Shown: one piece after another, positions 36,138 through 46,563 of the stretch | How positions within the stretch are numbered: the first letter of the stretch is position 1 | Layout of the letters: each line of letters begins with the position of its first letter | Source of the DNA: Daedaleopsis sinensis | Taxonomy: Eukaryota; Basidiomycota; Agaricomycetes; Polyporales; Polyporaceae | Reading direction: 5' to 3' | DNA length: 64,000 nucleotides | Assembly (NCBI GenBank): GCA_033807695.1 | Contig: CM066301.1 | Span: 806,001 to 870,000 of the forward strand | The notes under the pieces: model-generated | Told to the model about the DNA's origin: nothing | Database searches by the model: none | The model's input: the letters and a program-made list of their open reading frames with translations, nothing else | Program-made: the position numbers and the translations under genes

Positions 36138-36767
36138 TGTGTAAGAGTGTGTAATTGGTGAGACCACCGTCGCTTCAGATTAATGCGCGTGCAGGACCGC
36201 TGATATATGACTGTGATTGCAGTTGTCATCAAGGAGTATTCATTCTAGCCACTCTGCCCGACGTCGGGTTGTAGTCGTTCTCTGCGTTCGTACGTGGCAC
36301 ACATACACAGACCATACACAACCATAACCGCGGGGCTGCTTGCTCACACGAGCTGTTTGAACTCCGCAAACGTGCCTCGTTCCTGGACACGAAGAGTCTG
36401 CAGAGTCCGTCCGCTCTGCCTCCAGTTGCAGTCAGGGGCTCTGCTAGTATTCAAGGATGACTCATACGCTGCGAACGTAGGGTGAGTGGGTGCACTCACC
36501 CGACATGTGCCGTTATTTGAGACATGGGTATGTACCATGCATTGGATCTGTGCTGTACATTCGTTCTGTCCAGTCTGTTCGGATGGTCGATGTCAAATTG
36601 GATTGATAAGCCGCATAATATTGACGCGCAATAAGGTTGCCTGTCCGAATAAGTAGCACCGTCCGTTTCCGTCCTGCGATAAGGAGCTCGACTCTGGCCT
36701 CTGCTATACAGAAACAGCCTTGTTCCGTCCCTACACAACGTCGACTGCAGCTTTGAAGATCCACTGT
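36138..36767. other. Intergenic region between PER1 and HNT1
   Basis: About 630 bases containing the PER1 3' flank and the HNT1 promoter. No gene or repeat is recognised. Confidence 0.45.
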
Positions 36768-37544
36768 ATGATGTCGGACCATTTTGACGACAAGTGAGCT
36801 CAGGCTTCGTTTGTGATCTGCCAGTGGTAATACTGATCACGATGGCTCCAGCTGTATCTTCTGCAAGATCATCAAGGGTACGCCGCGGATGTTATCGGCG
36901 ATGGGGTAGCATATGTATGTACGGAGCCTCACAACTGACATATCTTATCTGCCAGGACAAATCCCCTCGTTCAAGATCCTCGAGACCAATCTCAAGTGAG
37001 TATGGCATCTCTTGAGATATCGACACAAACATCTCACTGCCAACGGTGTCGGACGTGCAGTTTTGTGTTCCTCGACATCGGCCCCGTCTCAGATGGCCAT
37101 GCGCTGATCATCCCGAAATGTCAGTGAGCATCGAAGTTATGCGCACGCGTTGACACGCTGCAACACCGTGGCTGACCATCAATATTTGTAACCCCTGCGC
37201 AGTCCACTCGAACCGGATGGACGAAGTGCCCGACGAGCATCTTGCTGAGATCCTGCCGCTCGCGAAGAAGATCGCGAAGGCGATGGGGCTCGAGAACTAC
37301 AACCTCCTCCAGGTGCGTCGCAGCACTCGACTCGGATACATTTACAGGCTGAACGGCGTTGGTACAGAACAACGGGAAGCTCGCGTTCCAGCACGTCTTC
37401 CACGTGCACTTCCACCTCATCCCGAAGCCGGACGCGGAGCACGGCCTGATCCTCGACGAGACTCGCTGGCCGCGCGGCGAGCCGTCCAAGGAGGAACTCG
37501 CGAAGGTGTTGGAAGGGATCGTGTCGAGGCTCAACTATGACTAG
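36768..37544 (+). CDS. HNT1: HIT-family nucleotide hydrolase (HINT/Hnt1)
   Basis: Hnt1 proteins hydrolyse adenosine 5'-monophosphoramidates. Six small exons. M(M)SDHFDD is spliced to NCIFCKIIK, then GQIPSFKILETNLNFVFLDI, GPVSDGHALIIPK, FHSNRMDEVPDEHLAEILPL, KAMGLENYNLLQ and NNGKLAFQHVFHVHFHLIPK. The HVHFH core is the histidine triad with the catalytic middle His. The ATG at 36771, three bases on, is equally possible. The protein is about 145 residues. The two Cys of CIFC suggest the zinc-site variant of HINT. Five introns within 780 bases is dense even for this window. Confidence 0.92.
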
Positions 37545-39204
37545 CCGCTGTGTCGACGGATGCACCAGAATGTCGACACGTTGACTGAACTAACAGGGCC
37601 TGAGGGTCGACATACCAGCAGGAATGAGATCTCGGTTGGTGCTCCGGGTATGGGCTTCACAGGCCCGATGATAGCACCGGAGACATGCTCTGCAATGCCG
37701 TTGAGCAACTCACTGATACTTGTGTACACTGACCTATTTGATACGCAGTGTGACCAAAAATTGCAACCATGGCTCAAGCATCCATCATCTACACCATCAG
37801 TAGAAGAATCTAGATCAATGTGCATGAGTCCCTCCACGCGATGCTCTATACAGAACACAAGCATTCACCTGATTCTCTACAGGCGCATTACCCAACTGAG
37901 TCATGGGAGTGTGGGTAATTGTTCAAATGCTGCGGAAGGTTACGCAAAGAATTCGGGTCTCAAGCTCATGGTGAAATCAGCTTGCATATGGCGCAATCAA
38001 CGAACACACCGCAGGAACCGGGGCTCCGCAAACCTCCCGCAGCACGAGCAAAACTCCGTACTATGCTCACGTAAAGCGGCCTACACCGACATCGACGTCC
38101 GCAAGTATGGTTCGCCGGGCGTGAGCTTGCAGCCTGACGCGCTCCATCATGAGACCGCGTCCATGTTCGCTTCGGGAGAATCCCCTTCTGCTGCAATGCG
38201 ATCACGTTCGTCCTACTGTGAGTTGCGTCAGTGATGGCGCTCCGAGCCGCGACTAACGAGAAATCACCGGCTTCTATTTACCAAAGGACTCCCACAATTA
38301 TCCGCTTCGGCGCGATTGTAGCCTCCTGGACTCTGGTGAAGCGCTGAAGCTGTGAAGACTAGCCTTGGACTGAGTTATGGATATCGTTGGAGGATCTCCG
38401 TCCGATGGAGCGTCAATGTGGTTTGAAGCCTAGTTTGTCGATCATTCCGGCGCTATGAACCCTACATCCCACGATGGATTGCCATGCCGGGTACGAATTC
38501 TATGTGCATTTCAGGACTCATCAATGATCCAAAGGTGGGACTTGGCCTGACCGTGTGCGGTGAATCCTACTCCGCTGGGACAGTATACGCAGAGCAGCGT
38601 CAGCCATCGGGCTGTAACGAAAGCTAAGCGTAGAAAATATATTTCCGGTACCGTCGCCGCGCTTGGCCTGGATCAGTGACATCGGACTCGGAGCGGTACT
38701 CAGGCAAGTGGCACCTGCACAATACCTTCTCTTCCTGGTGCAACACCACCCTTCACCTAGCTTTGACGCCATATTCATCCACAGGACACATGGGCAGTCT
38801 GGTCGAGTGTTGTTCGCTTGCGCTGGAGGTCATCTGCAGTCGCACAGCGCGACGCCATCGGAGCATTGGATGGAGGAGATCCTCGGTTTACGTCTGGGCC
38901 CTCGAGCTTGTCGTCACAGGATGCTGGACCTAGTCGGCGTCTCGCTACCGAGCATCGTATAAAGGCGAGCTGTGATGAGCCGTATAGACCCCAAGCAACT
39001 GCACTCAGCAACTGTGTGAGCACCTCCCCAGTCTCTTCACCCCGTGCAACCCAATTCACCTCCTCTTCCAGTCCTCTCGCTCACCGCAACAACTAGTCAC
39101 AAAGACCACAAACAAACCCTTCTTAAGCTAAACACCGTACGTCTGCACCTCATGGTTGCACGAATTTTAACCGTGGCTAACGAGCTACCGCTCCCGCCTG
39201 ACAG
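37545..39204. other. Intergenic region and 5' region of the small protein gene
   Basis: About 1.66 kb. I recognise no coding gene. The distal part holds the likely promoter and 5' untranslated exon of the next gene, with an intron whose GTACGT donor is near 39136 and whose CAG acceptor falls just before ATG 39205. Confidence 0.45.
38958..38964 (+). promoter_or_regulatory. TATA box of the small protein gene
   Basis: TATAAAG sits in a GC-rich setting about 245 bases before ATG 39205. A C/A-rich leader and a 5' untranslated intron follow it, consistent with a highly expressed small gene. Confidence 0.45.
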
Positions 39205-39967
39205 ATGGGCAGCATCATCGTGGTGAACGCCTCCAGCCAGACCGTCTCCGTCTTCGTGTCCAAGTACTCGAACAGCGGCGGGGACGACAGCTGGTTCACG
39301 CTCTCCCCCGGCCAGCGCGACTCCTGGGGCCGCAACGGCTGGGAGCTCGTCGCGTTCAAGAACGCGGGCGACACGAACCGCGGCGGCGTGTCACACCGTG
39401 CACCGCTCGATTTTGCACCATGTTATTGGCGTGTTATAGCCGATACGTAGCGTTTAACTTTCGCTAAGCTATAACTTGAATATTGCCCTCAAGGATAGGC
39501 TACCGATCACATGCAAATGACACGACTATAACCCAGTGGAAAAGGAAAAACCGCAACAAACACTTATAGGCTTTGTTCTGGATTTCCTATAACTTGCCTA
39601 CGGACGTCAAGGCAACTATGTAACCTATAACTCTTCGCGATAGGTGCGCTATGGACCTTCTATAGGTTAACTGTCAGCAATATCACTATGACACGTTTGT
39701 ATTGGCAGGCTAAAGGTAACCTTTGGTCCCATTATGAGATAGCTTCAATGTTTTCCTGTCACAAAGGGCAATGGTCGCATAATGCAGGTGCTATTGGCAA
39801 CTACTCGTATGGTGCGAGAGCTAATCTATATTTGCGAAATAGTTAAACTCTATGAGCCGCCTATAACATGCCTATCACCTGGTGCGGCAGGGGCGGCTGC
39901 ACGGTGTGTGTACACTCGCGTCGACACGACGGTCACGTTCCATGACTTCAACAACATCTCCCACTAA
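39205..39967 (+). pseudogene. Small basidiomycete protein gene interrupted by a miniature transposon
   Basis: The 5' part encodes MGSIIVVNASSQTVSVFVSK, SWFTLSPGQRDSWGRNGWEL and VAFKNAGDTNRGGV (39205-39391). The 3' part encodes YTRVDTTVTFHDFNNISH and the stop (39912-39967). Between them lies a 517-bp element. Without it the frame is continuous, giving about 80 residues, the size of a small protein family I have seen repeatedly in mushroom genomes but whose function I do not know. With it, translation runs on to VSHRAPLDFAPCYWRVIADT and stops at 39450. The last 18 residues are therefore lost unless the insert is spliced out. Confidence 0.75.
39392..39908. mobile_element. 517-bp non-autonomous CACTA-like miniature element
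   Basis: The ends are CACACCGTGCACCGC and its near reverse complement GCGGCTGCACGGTGTG (one extra base). They are flanked by TGT on both sides (39389-39391 and 39909-39911). There is no long open frame. The motif TATAAC or GTTATA recurs at least seven times (for example near 39433, 39470, 39532, 39588, 39625, 39660 and 39863), in both orientations. CAC ends, a 3-bp duplication and subterminal repeats are features of CACTA/EnSpm elements; assignment to that superfamily is inference. Confidence 0.75.
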
Positions 39968-40442
39968 GTGCTGCTACTTGGTGGGCGCGCCTCCGCGTTC
40001 TCGATGACGGGGGCGCATCAGAGGCCACTGGTGGACCGGCTCGATGCATCGTGTCAGGAGATGGGTCGAGGAGACAGCTCGTGTCTGCGTCGCCTGTGGA
40101 GGTTCGTCAGTTTGAACTATGATCATGTACAGCAACTCGTGCACGAAATCATCCGTACGGTACTGCAAGTTCGAAATGATTCTATCTCTGTAACCCCTTG
40201 AGACTGCTATACGTGGACCACCTTCGAGGTCCACTGGCAGCAGGTCAAGCTAAGCCTCAGGCCTCAGGTCCAGTGGGTTGCTGCCCGGAGGGCCCTACGT
40301 ATTTTTTACGGCGACTATCAATACGCTCACGTGTTCGGGCACTGCCACATAAGAGATACTATAAACGTCACCCCTCCGCAGTGTCCGCACAACTCGCCGG
40401 ACCACCAACACTACACAGACTTAGTACTTGACCGATTAAACA
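39968..40442. other. Intergenic region upstream of kinase-like gene C
   Basis: About 475 bases with a short CCTCAGGCCTCAGG repeat near 40255. No gene is recognised. Confidence 0.4.
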
Positions 40443-41528
40443 ATGTATCAAGACGATTTAGGCTCTCTAGCCGCTCCGGGGTGGCTTCAAAATCATCCAG
40501 AGATACGAGTCCGGAATATTGTGCTCGACGTGTTGCTCAAACCGGTCAGTCATTGTCACTAGTCAAGCCCACAGAGTGACTGAGCTGCTATGACAGTATT
40601 GTGTCTGGAGAACGGACGCCAGACAGCAGCTTCCTCAATACGCTGTGAAGATCATCCCACGCGATGGCCGCCAAGAGGCAGACATCTACGAACATCTGCA
40701 TCACCTCAACCCCGCCTCTCCAAACCACACACTACCGTGCGATGTCATTCGGAATAATCCCGAAGGGGAAGACCCGTTCCTGATCATGCCATGCTTGGAG
40801 GATATTCTATTTGGTTCTCAACGTCGAAAGTGGGGTGTTCGACCTTTACTAGACTTTTTCCGACAGGTTGTCGAGGTGCGTTGTGCGACGTGGGGATGCT
40901 TCCATGTCGAGTTCTCTAACGACCACCTTGCAGGGTATCGAGTTTTTGCATCAACTACGCATCGCTCACATGGTATTTGACCTCAAGCACCCGAAGTGTG
41001 ACTCTTTACTGACCAGATTTCTGGTAGGACATGTACGATGGCCAGGTGATTATAGCGACAGAGAAGCAGGCCGCATTCGACGGTCGACTCGAAGTTGGAA
41101 AGGTCTACATCATCGACTTTGGCACAGCTCAGCGGCTACAGGATTTCCCCGGTCGGCAGTCTGCTGTTGAGCTTCCGGAATGTAATTGTGACCCTCCACT
41201 CGGTATGACACGATTCGATCCCTACTCGTGGGATATATATTGTACAGGGATTATGTTCCGATCCATGGCTGCCGTATGTCTTAATTCCTCTGCATCTTAA
41301 TTCCATTGTCGAGTCTGACCCCTGCTCTTCCAGGAAGTCGCGCAGTCAACTAAACGACCTGTGCCGTGGGTTGTGCGGCTATATTCGGATTGGCTCATCG
41401 GCAAGGAGCGCGGGTGCACGGGAGTGTGCCGATGTCGACCGAGTGCGCACCGGGCGCACCAGGTGCTCAACGTGCTGATATGGGCCGTTCGCGTCTGGCA
41501 AGCTTCCAGCAGGATACTCTCTGCATGA
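40443..41528 (+). CDS. Kinase-like protein C
   Basis: Five phase-0 exons as in A and B. ATG 40443 gives MYQDDLGSLAAPGWLQNHPE. IPQYAVKIIPRDG, PFLIMPCLEDILF, GIEFLHQLRIAHM joined to DMYDGQVIIATEKQ, and KVYIIDFGTAQRL follow. The final exon, EVAQSTKRPVPWVVRLYSDW, ends ILSA at 41528. The catalytic loop is HMD with Tyr and Gln, as in the other members, and IIDFG is kept. The early C-terminus compared with B follows a local sequence change at about 41521-41540. It lies directly upstream of the 692-bp element. Confidence 0.75.
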
Positions 41529-42082
41529 AAGCTGGCGAAGTCCCTTTTCCCTGGAACGACTCACTGAGCAATCCCTTCGCATTTTACAACCTGTACCACG
41601 CCCGACGAGTCGCGCTTCACCCGGCCATACGATCGTGACACGCCCTGAGGCCGGAGTCAATCAGCTATTCTGCACTATGGCCTACCGCGCGCGAAGCACT
41701 GTGGCAGCGATCATCGCCTCGGTCCAGAACAGTTCATTTTCACGGCGCCATGTTGGCTACACGAAGATCCAGTACTCATCTTATCGCACAGAATCCATTT
41801 CCATGGTATGTAGAACTCATTTTGTGACGATGAATGTTCGTAAAAGCTATGACGGTCAGACTGCACATTTAATATTTATAAGTCCCACGCGGACTTTTAC
41901 TAATCCCACGGGGCGCTTATGCACCTTACAGCTGTTTTCAAAACGATAGACCCCTTTTCGAATTCTCGTACAGACAGCGCCACCGGTGACTTGAAACTCC
42001 GATGATTATGTAATTGTTTTCTTTTCCGGACAGTTCTGTCCAGCAGGCGCCTCGTACTCGTACCACCATCATCGACTCCAAC

Positions 42083-43265
42083 ATGCGCCGCCACATCTCC
42101 AAGGAGCTGAAGGAGCTCGCCTTGGGCCTCTCCCTACATCACCGAATGCCCGACAAAGCAATAAAGTCTATCACTGGTATCAGCATACGCACCCTGAAGC
42201 GGCTACGTCGAATGTATAGGCAGACGGGAGATGTGGTGAGGATTCCTGTCATCGACGGTAGACCTCGGGCTCTGGATGGACTGGATGCACGGGTGAGTGC
42301 TTTCTCAGAGTCAGAATACCAGCTCACTCATTTTTTACAGTTCCTTGAAGGTTGTATCGAACGACAACCGGACGCAATGCTGGCAGAGCTCCAAACACTG
42401 CTGCTCGAGATCTGCAATGTTCAAGCTTCTTTACCGACCATCGAGAGGACATTGAAGCAACGAGGATTCACACGCAAAATGGTATGTACTACTCCACAAC
42501 ACTTCTCAAACTGTCTTATCCATCACATCTTCAAGATCACCCGTCCCGCATTGGAGAGAAACGAGGAGAGGAGGGCGGCCTTCAAGCTCCACGTGGGCGA
42601 GCAATACTCGCCCGAGCAACTCGTCTTTGTCGACGAGAGTCACCTCAACCGCATGTCACTCCGTCGCCGTTGGGGCTGGGCTCCAACAGGTATCCGGGCG
42701 CGTCGTCGGGAGTTCTTCGTCCGTGGAACCAGGTGTGTCGACACATGTTACGCTGACTTGTACGCATCTAATCCCTGTATATTCAGATACTCAATTCTCC
42801 CTGCACTTTCTCTCGACGGTGTGCTCCATCTCACTGCGCAAGACCGGGCCTTCAACGGCGAAGACTTCCTCGAGTTCATCGACGGCCTGCTTGATCAAAT
42901 GCGTCCGTGGCCGCAGCCCAACTCGGTTGTTGTGATGGACAACGCCTCCATCCATCACGTTCCGGGTGTTCGTGAGATGATTGAACAGCGGTACGTCATT
43001 CTTCTTCGATAACTGTGTTTGATACTGACCACACTGCAGTGGCATGCGCCTGCTCTACCTGCCGCCCTACTCTCCTGACCTCAACCCTATTGAAGAAGCG
43101 TTCTCATCTCTCAAGCATTGGCTTCGCGCGAATCGTGACTACGTTCTCTGCGAACTCGAAGGCATCTCTTGTGATCCATATCACCTTATATGGGAAGGGA
43201 CTTATGCTACGCTGACACCGGAGTCAGCGTACGGATGGTTTAGGCATAGCGAGTATATTGCGTAG
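42083..43265 (+). CDS. Tc1/mariner-type DDE_3 transposase
   Basis: ATG 42083 begins MRRHISKELKELALGLSLHH. An N-terminal helix-turn-helix region (MPDKAIKSITGISIRTLKRL) precedes the DDE domain. Catalytic residues are in LVFVDESHLN, VVVMDNASIHHV and SPDLNPIEEAFSSLKHW. There are 34 residues between the second Asp and the Glu, so it is DD34E. Four introns are inferred: after LDGLDAR, after FTRKM, after FFVRGTR and after REMIEQR, the last joining GMRLLYLPPYSPDLN. The stop is at 43265 and the protein has about 320 residues. The first intron (48 bases) is also open in frame, so its removal is not certain. All catalytic residues are present, and the perfect inverted repeats suggest recent activity. 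Confidence 0.88.
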
Positions 43266-43528
43266 GTTTGATGTTGATCTCAACGTAGCGCATCGTGAAC
43301 GCTGTATGTTGTGTGATGACGTTTACCATGTATTGAAGAATACCATAGCTTGCACAATCCTCAGTCAAAGTTGAAGTGTTTCCCAATGATGATGATTACT
43401 ATGCCCTAACGTACTACAATGCGAGGCAGGGGGTGATTGCGGTATGCTACAACAAGAAATTGCCCAAGAAAGTCTGAACGATGCGGCTATGGCTACAGCA
43501 AGAAAGATGGGACTCATCAACTGGTAGG
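43266..43528. other. Region between the transposase and the proline-rich gene
   Basis: About 260 bases between the convergent 3' ends of the transposase and the proline-rich/acidic protein gene. Nothing else is seen. Confidence 0.4.
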
Positions 43529-43553
43529 TCAGTCTTCAAGTTCGTCAACCTCG

Positions 43554-43589
<36 letters not shown>

Positions 43590-45356
43590 CCATCCTCGTC
43601 CTCGTCCTCGACCACGTCCTCGTCCTCCTCCTGATGATCGTCGTCCGGGTTGTTGTTCACATCTCCAAGAGCGTGGTTCCATTGGGGCACTTCGGCGGCA
43701 GGGAGTGGCCCAGGCTCCACGTGCGCCTGCCGCACTGGACGCTGCATGCCCAAGACTGGGGCCACCCCGTATCCAGCGTACATGTGCAGATAATGCGCAC
43801 GTTCAGCTCCAATACCACCTATCTGACTTAGGCAGTCCTGCGGCAGCAGAAGGAGCTTGCATGCATCGTCGATCCCCATGTTGAGGAGGCTCTGCTGAAC
43901 GTCTCGGAAGCGATGTTGCGGCATGTCGACATCAAGGAGTGCGAGAACGAGGGAGATGTGGGGGTAGGCGACCTGTCCTGGGGTGGACTTGGGTGGCCGC
44001 GTGAGATCTTGAACGGCTGCAAGGCGACGCTCATCAAGATCTTGTGATTCCGTGCGCGCGCTAAAAGATGCGCTGGAAGACGGCTCGATCGGTGTGGCCT
44101 CGCGAGTGATGCTCGAGAGAGGGGTACTGGCAGTCGAAGTCACCGAAGACTCGATTGTGTTGATCGTAACGTGCACTTGCGGAGGGGGCTTGGAGTTGCG
44201 AGGCCGTTTCGCTGGACCACGGTCGAAGTTCATGCAATGCGGAGGATCGTATATGGTCGCTTCCCCCAGGGACTGTACATAATATCAGAGTGATGATCCC
44301 GTGTACATATCAAACTGCGTACTCACGATCTTCTTGGCCCACAGCGTCATCTCGCCATGGCTAAGACGACGATGGTTGTCTTGACCGCCCTGCCGCGACA
44401 CAAAGCAGTGGCCTTGGTGAGCCTCGCATCGGATAGCGGGCTCGAGACGCTTGTACGCCTTGAGCTGGGAATCGGACTCGGGGTCGTCAGCTCCGGGGGT
44501 GTCCAGTAAGTCGTCGTCTTCGCGTGCCCGCTTCTTCCCGTTGCCCTTGCCCTTCTTGGGTGCCGGAGCCTTTGTCTAAGTATGAGCACAACGTGAGTGC
44601 GTATACGTACACGACGGTCGCAACACGTCAAACTTACCGCGTTCTTGACGTCTATACTGACTGTCTTAGTACGTGCGTGATCCGCCTTGTCGCACACCCG
44701 GTTCATAGCAGTTGCAAAATCATCCGCGTTCGTCAAGTTTATGCCCTTCCCCGCTTCGCCGCTAATTTTGTATACAAGTTTGATAGGTCTAGGCGACCCG
44801 TCGAGGTACGCCTTGACACGGTCGTAAAAATCATCCCACGGCATGTCGGTCTCGTCGATAAATTCACGCTTCTCGTCGCCTGTGTCTACCACGACAGGGA
44901 AGCGGAACACTGAAGAATAATATGTGAGTAAATGCGACTATGTCCAAGTATAGACTTACCTCCTGGGCGTGGTTCAGCATTGGGGCGAGGTTTGGCAGCC
45001 TTCGCACCTCGCTTGCGGGCCGCTGCGTTTTGCAGTGGCAGCACTTCCGGGGGTTGAGGCTGAGGCTGGGGTGGAGCTGGAGCTGGAGCCGGAGGCTGAG
45101 GCTGCCAGTGAGGCTGGTAGTACGGCCCGGGTTGCTGCCAAGCCTGAGGAGCAGCGCCTGGATGCGGATAGAACGGAGGAGGAGGGTAAGGATAGTACGC
45201 GCCGGGTGGGTACGCGGGAAGTTGTTGAAGTGCAAGCTGATTGGGAGGCGGCGGGCCATCGTATTGTGCGAGCTGATTAGGTGGCGGTGGCAGCGGCGGG
45301 CCATGGTGTTGTTGAAGGGCCAGTTGGTTGGGAGGCGGCGGCGGGATGTCGGGCAT
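43529..45356 (-). CDS. Passenger gene 1: proline-rich, PB1-like and acidic-tailed protein
   Basis: Four exons. ATG 45356 begins MPDIPPPPPNQLALQQHHGP; about 130 Pro/Gln/Tyr-rich residues include four PPPNQLA-type repeats and then a basic KRGAKAAKPRPNAEPRPG. Exon 2 gives FRFPVVVDTGDEKREFIDET, DMPWDDFYDRVKAYLDG, KLVYKISGEAGKG and a NADDFATAMNRV segment, which looks PB1- or ubiquitin-like. Exon 3 has a basic KKGKGNGKKRARE, then IRCEAHQGHCFVSR and DNHRRLSHGEMTLWAKKI. Exon 4 has SLGEATIYDPPHCMNF, a Ser/Thr-rich linker, and an Asp/Glu tail encoded by GTCCTC repeats (43555-43630 region), ending at 43529. I believe this family recurs in Agaricomycetes, but its role is unknown. Splice sites are good and no frame break is seen. 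Confidence 0.72.
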
Positions 45357-45576
45357 GGCACGCTCTCATCTGCTGCCCCGGTTTGGCCCCGGTGTGCCAG
45401 TGGTATCTATAAGTAATGGCCCTCATTATCAGCCGATATGGCACGACTTTGGATATTTTTGAAGCGAGCTTCTAGCTTGTTCCATGTGATCCCTCCGTCG
45501 GGCGTCCGAAGGTGCTATATCTATGGCGCGAACGTGCTCAGCCTGTCCACTACGCTTCTTCATCTTCAACTTCAAC
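45357..45576. promoter_or_regulatory. Divergent promoter of the two passenger genes
   Basis: Only 220 bases separate the two divergent start codons. An alternative upstream ATG (45523) for the acetyltransferase falls within it. A shared promoter would link expression of the two passengers, which is inference. Confidence 0.5.
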
Positions 45577-46563
45577 ATGGCGACCACACCTCCCAACACC
45601 AACACGATCACCCCTCCCACCTCCGTCCTTCCTCCCCCCCAGGCTCCCACCAAGAACAATCTGACGTTTCAAACTATCGAAGGCCAAATGATCACTGAGG
45701 TACACTTGGCCCAGTGCGCCGAGCTATTCAGCGCGCACTATGGTATCTGGGGACAGCAAGCTGCTCCCCCTCTCAAGGCTGGTGAGTCTCTTTTTTCGTT
45801 TCGTCGTTCGCTTCACTAGACTCAAGTACTCCTAGGAAATCGGGTCAAGATGACTTCCAGGAAGTTGAGGCAGCAGTGCCTGGGTCAACCTTACGAAACG
45901 ATTCTCGCCATGGCTTGGGAGGATAACAGATTCATCGGCCATGCGTTCGCTACGAAGTGGAAGTACGGGGACGGTAAGTCGTGTGTCATTCTATCACTCA
46001 TGCTCTCTCTCATCATATTCGTAGGGTATGTTGGATGGATCACGCAGCTCGTCGTCGATTCGCATTGTCGCAGGCAGGGAATTGCGTCCATGCTGCTCCG
46101 CCGCCTCACCAAGACGGATTGGAGCGAGGGTGTCAACTTCATGGGCCTTGTGTCCTCCCACCCTGGGGCGTGCAACGCGTTGTGCAACGTCTATTGTGCG
46201 TGCATAATGCATCTTGCGTGTGGTGAGACTGTACTAACCCACTATGTAGATATCCGTCCTGAAGACATCGATACGACAATCATCAGCACGCATGCCGCCG
46301 TTGTCGTCGCTTGTACGAACGTGGACTACTTGAAGAACCTTCAGTTCCGTGGTTCTCTCTTCGAGCAGAACCCGCCGCCCGAGACAGTCTCACAGGTTTT
46401 TACATCGTTCTGGGTCGATCATTCCGAGCCTCTCCTCGCTCTTGGGATTTGCAAGCAGCGCAGGGAGTGGGTGCTGGGGGACTTGCTGGACGGTCACGAG
46501 TACTTTGTTCTGATCCCTGTGGTGGAGCGGCCCGTTAGGGTGTCCCCCGACCCGTTCTTATAG
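45577..46563 (+). CDS. Passenger gene 2: GNAT-family acetyltransferase
   Basis: Four exons. ATG 45577 (MATTPPNTNTITPPTS) is preferred; ATG 45523 in the same frame is possible. LTFQTIEGQMITEVHLAQCA and ELFSAHYGIWG precede GNRVKMTSRKLRQQCLG. The acetyl-CoA site is WITQLVVDSHCRRQGIASML, with the expected QGIA loop (motif A, R/Q-x-x-G-x-A). VNFMGLVSSHPGACNALCNV, YLKNLQFRGSLFEQ, FTSFWVDHSEPLLAL and WVLGDLLDGHEYFVLIPV follow, with the stop at 46563. The SSHPxAC, LRGxLF and VDHxEPL marks belong to a fungal GNAT subfamily I recognise but cannot name; its substrate is unknown. The gene sits inside the Tc1/mariner inverted repeats. Confidence 0.82.
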
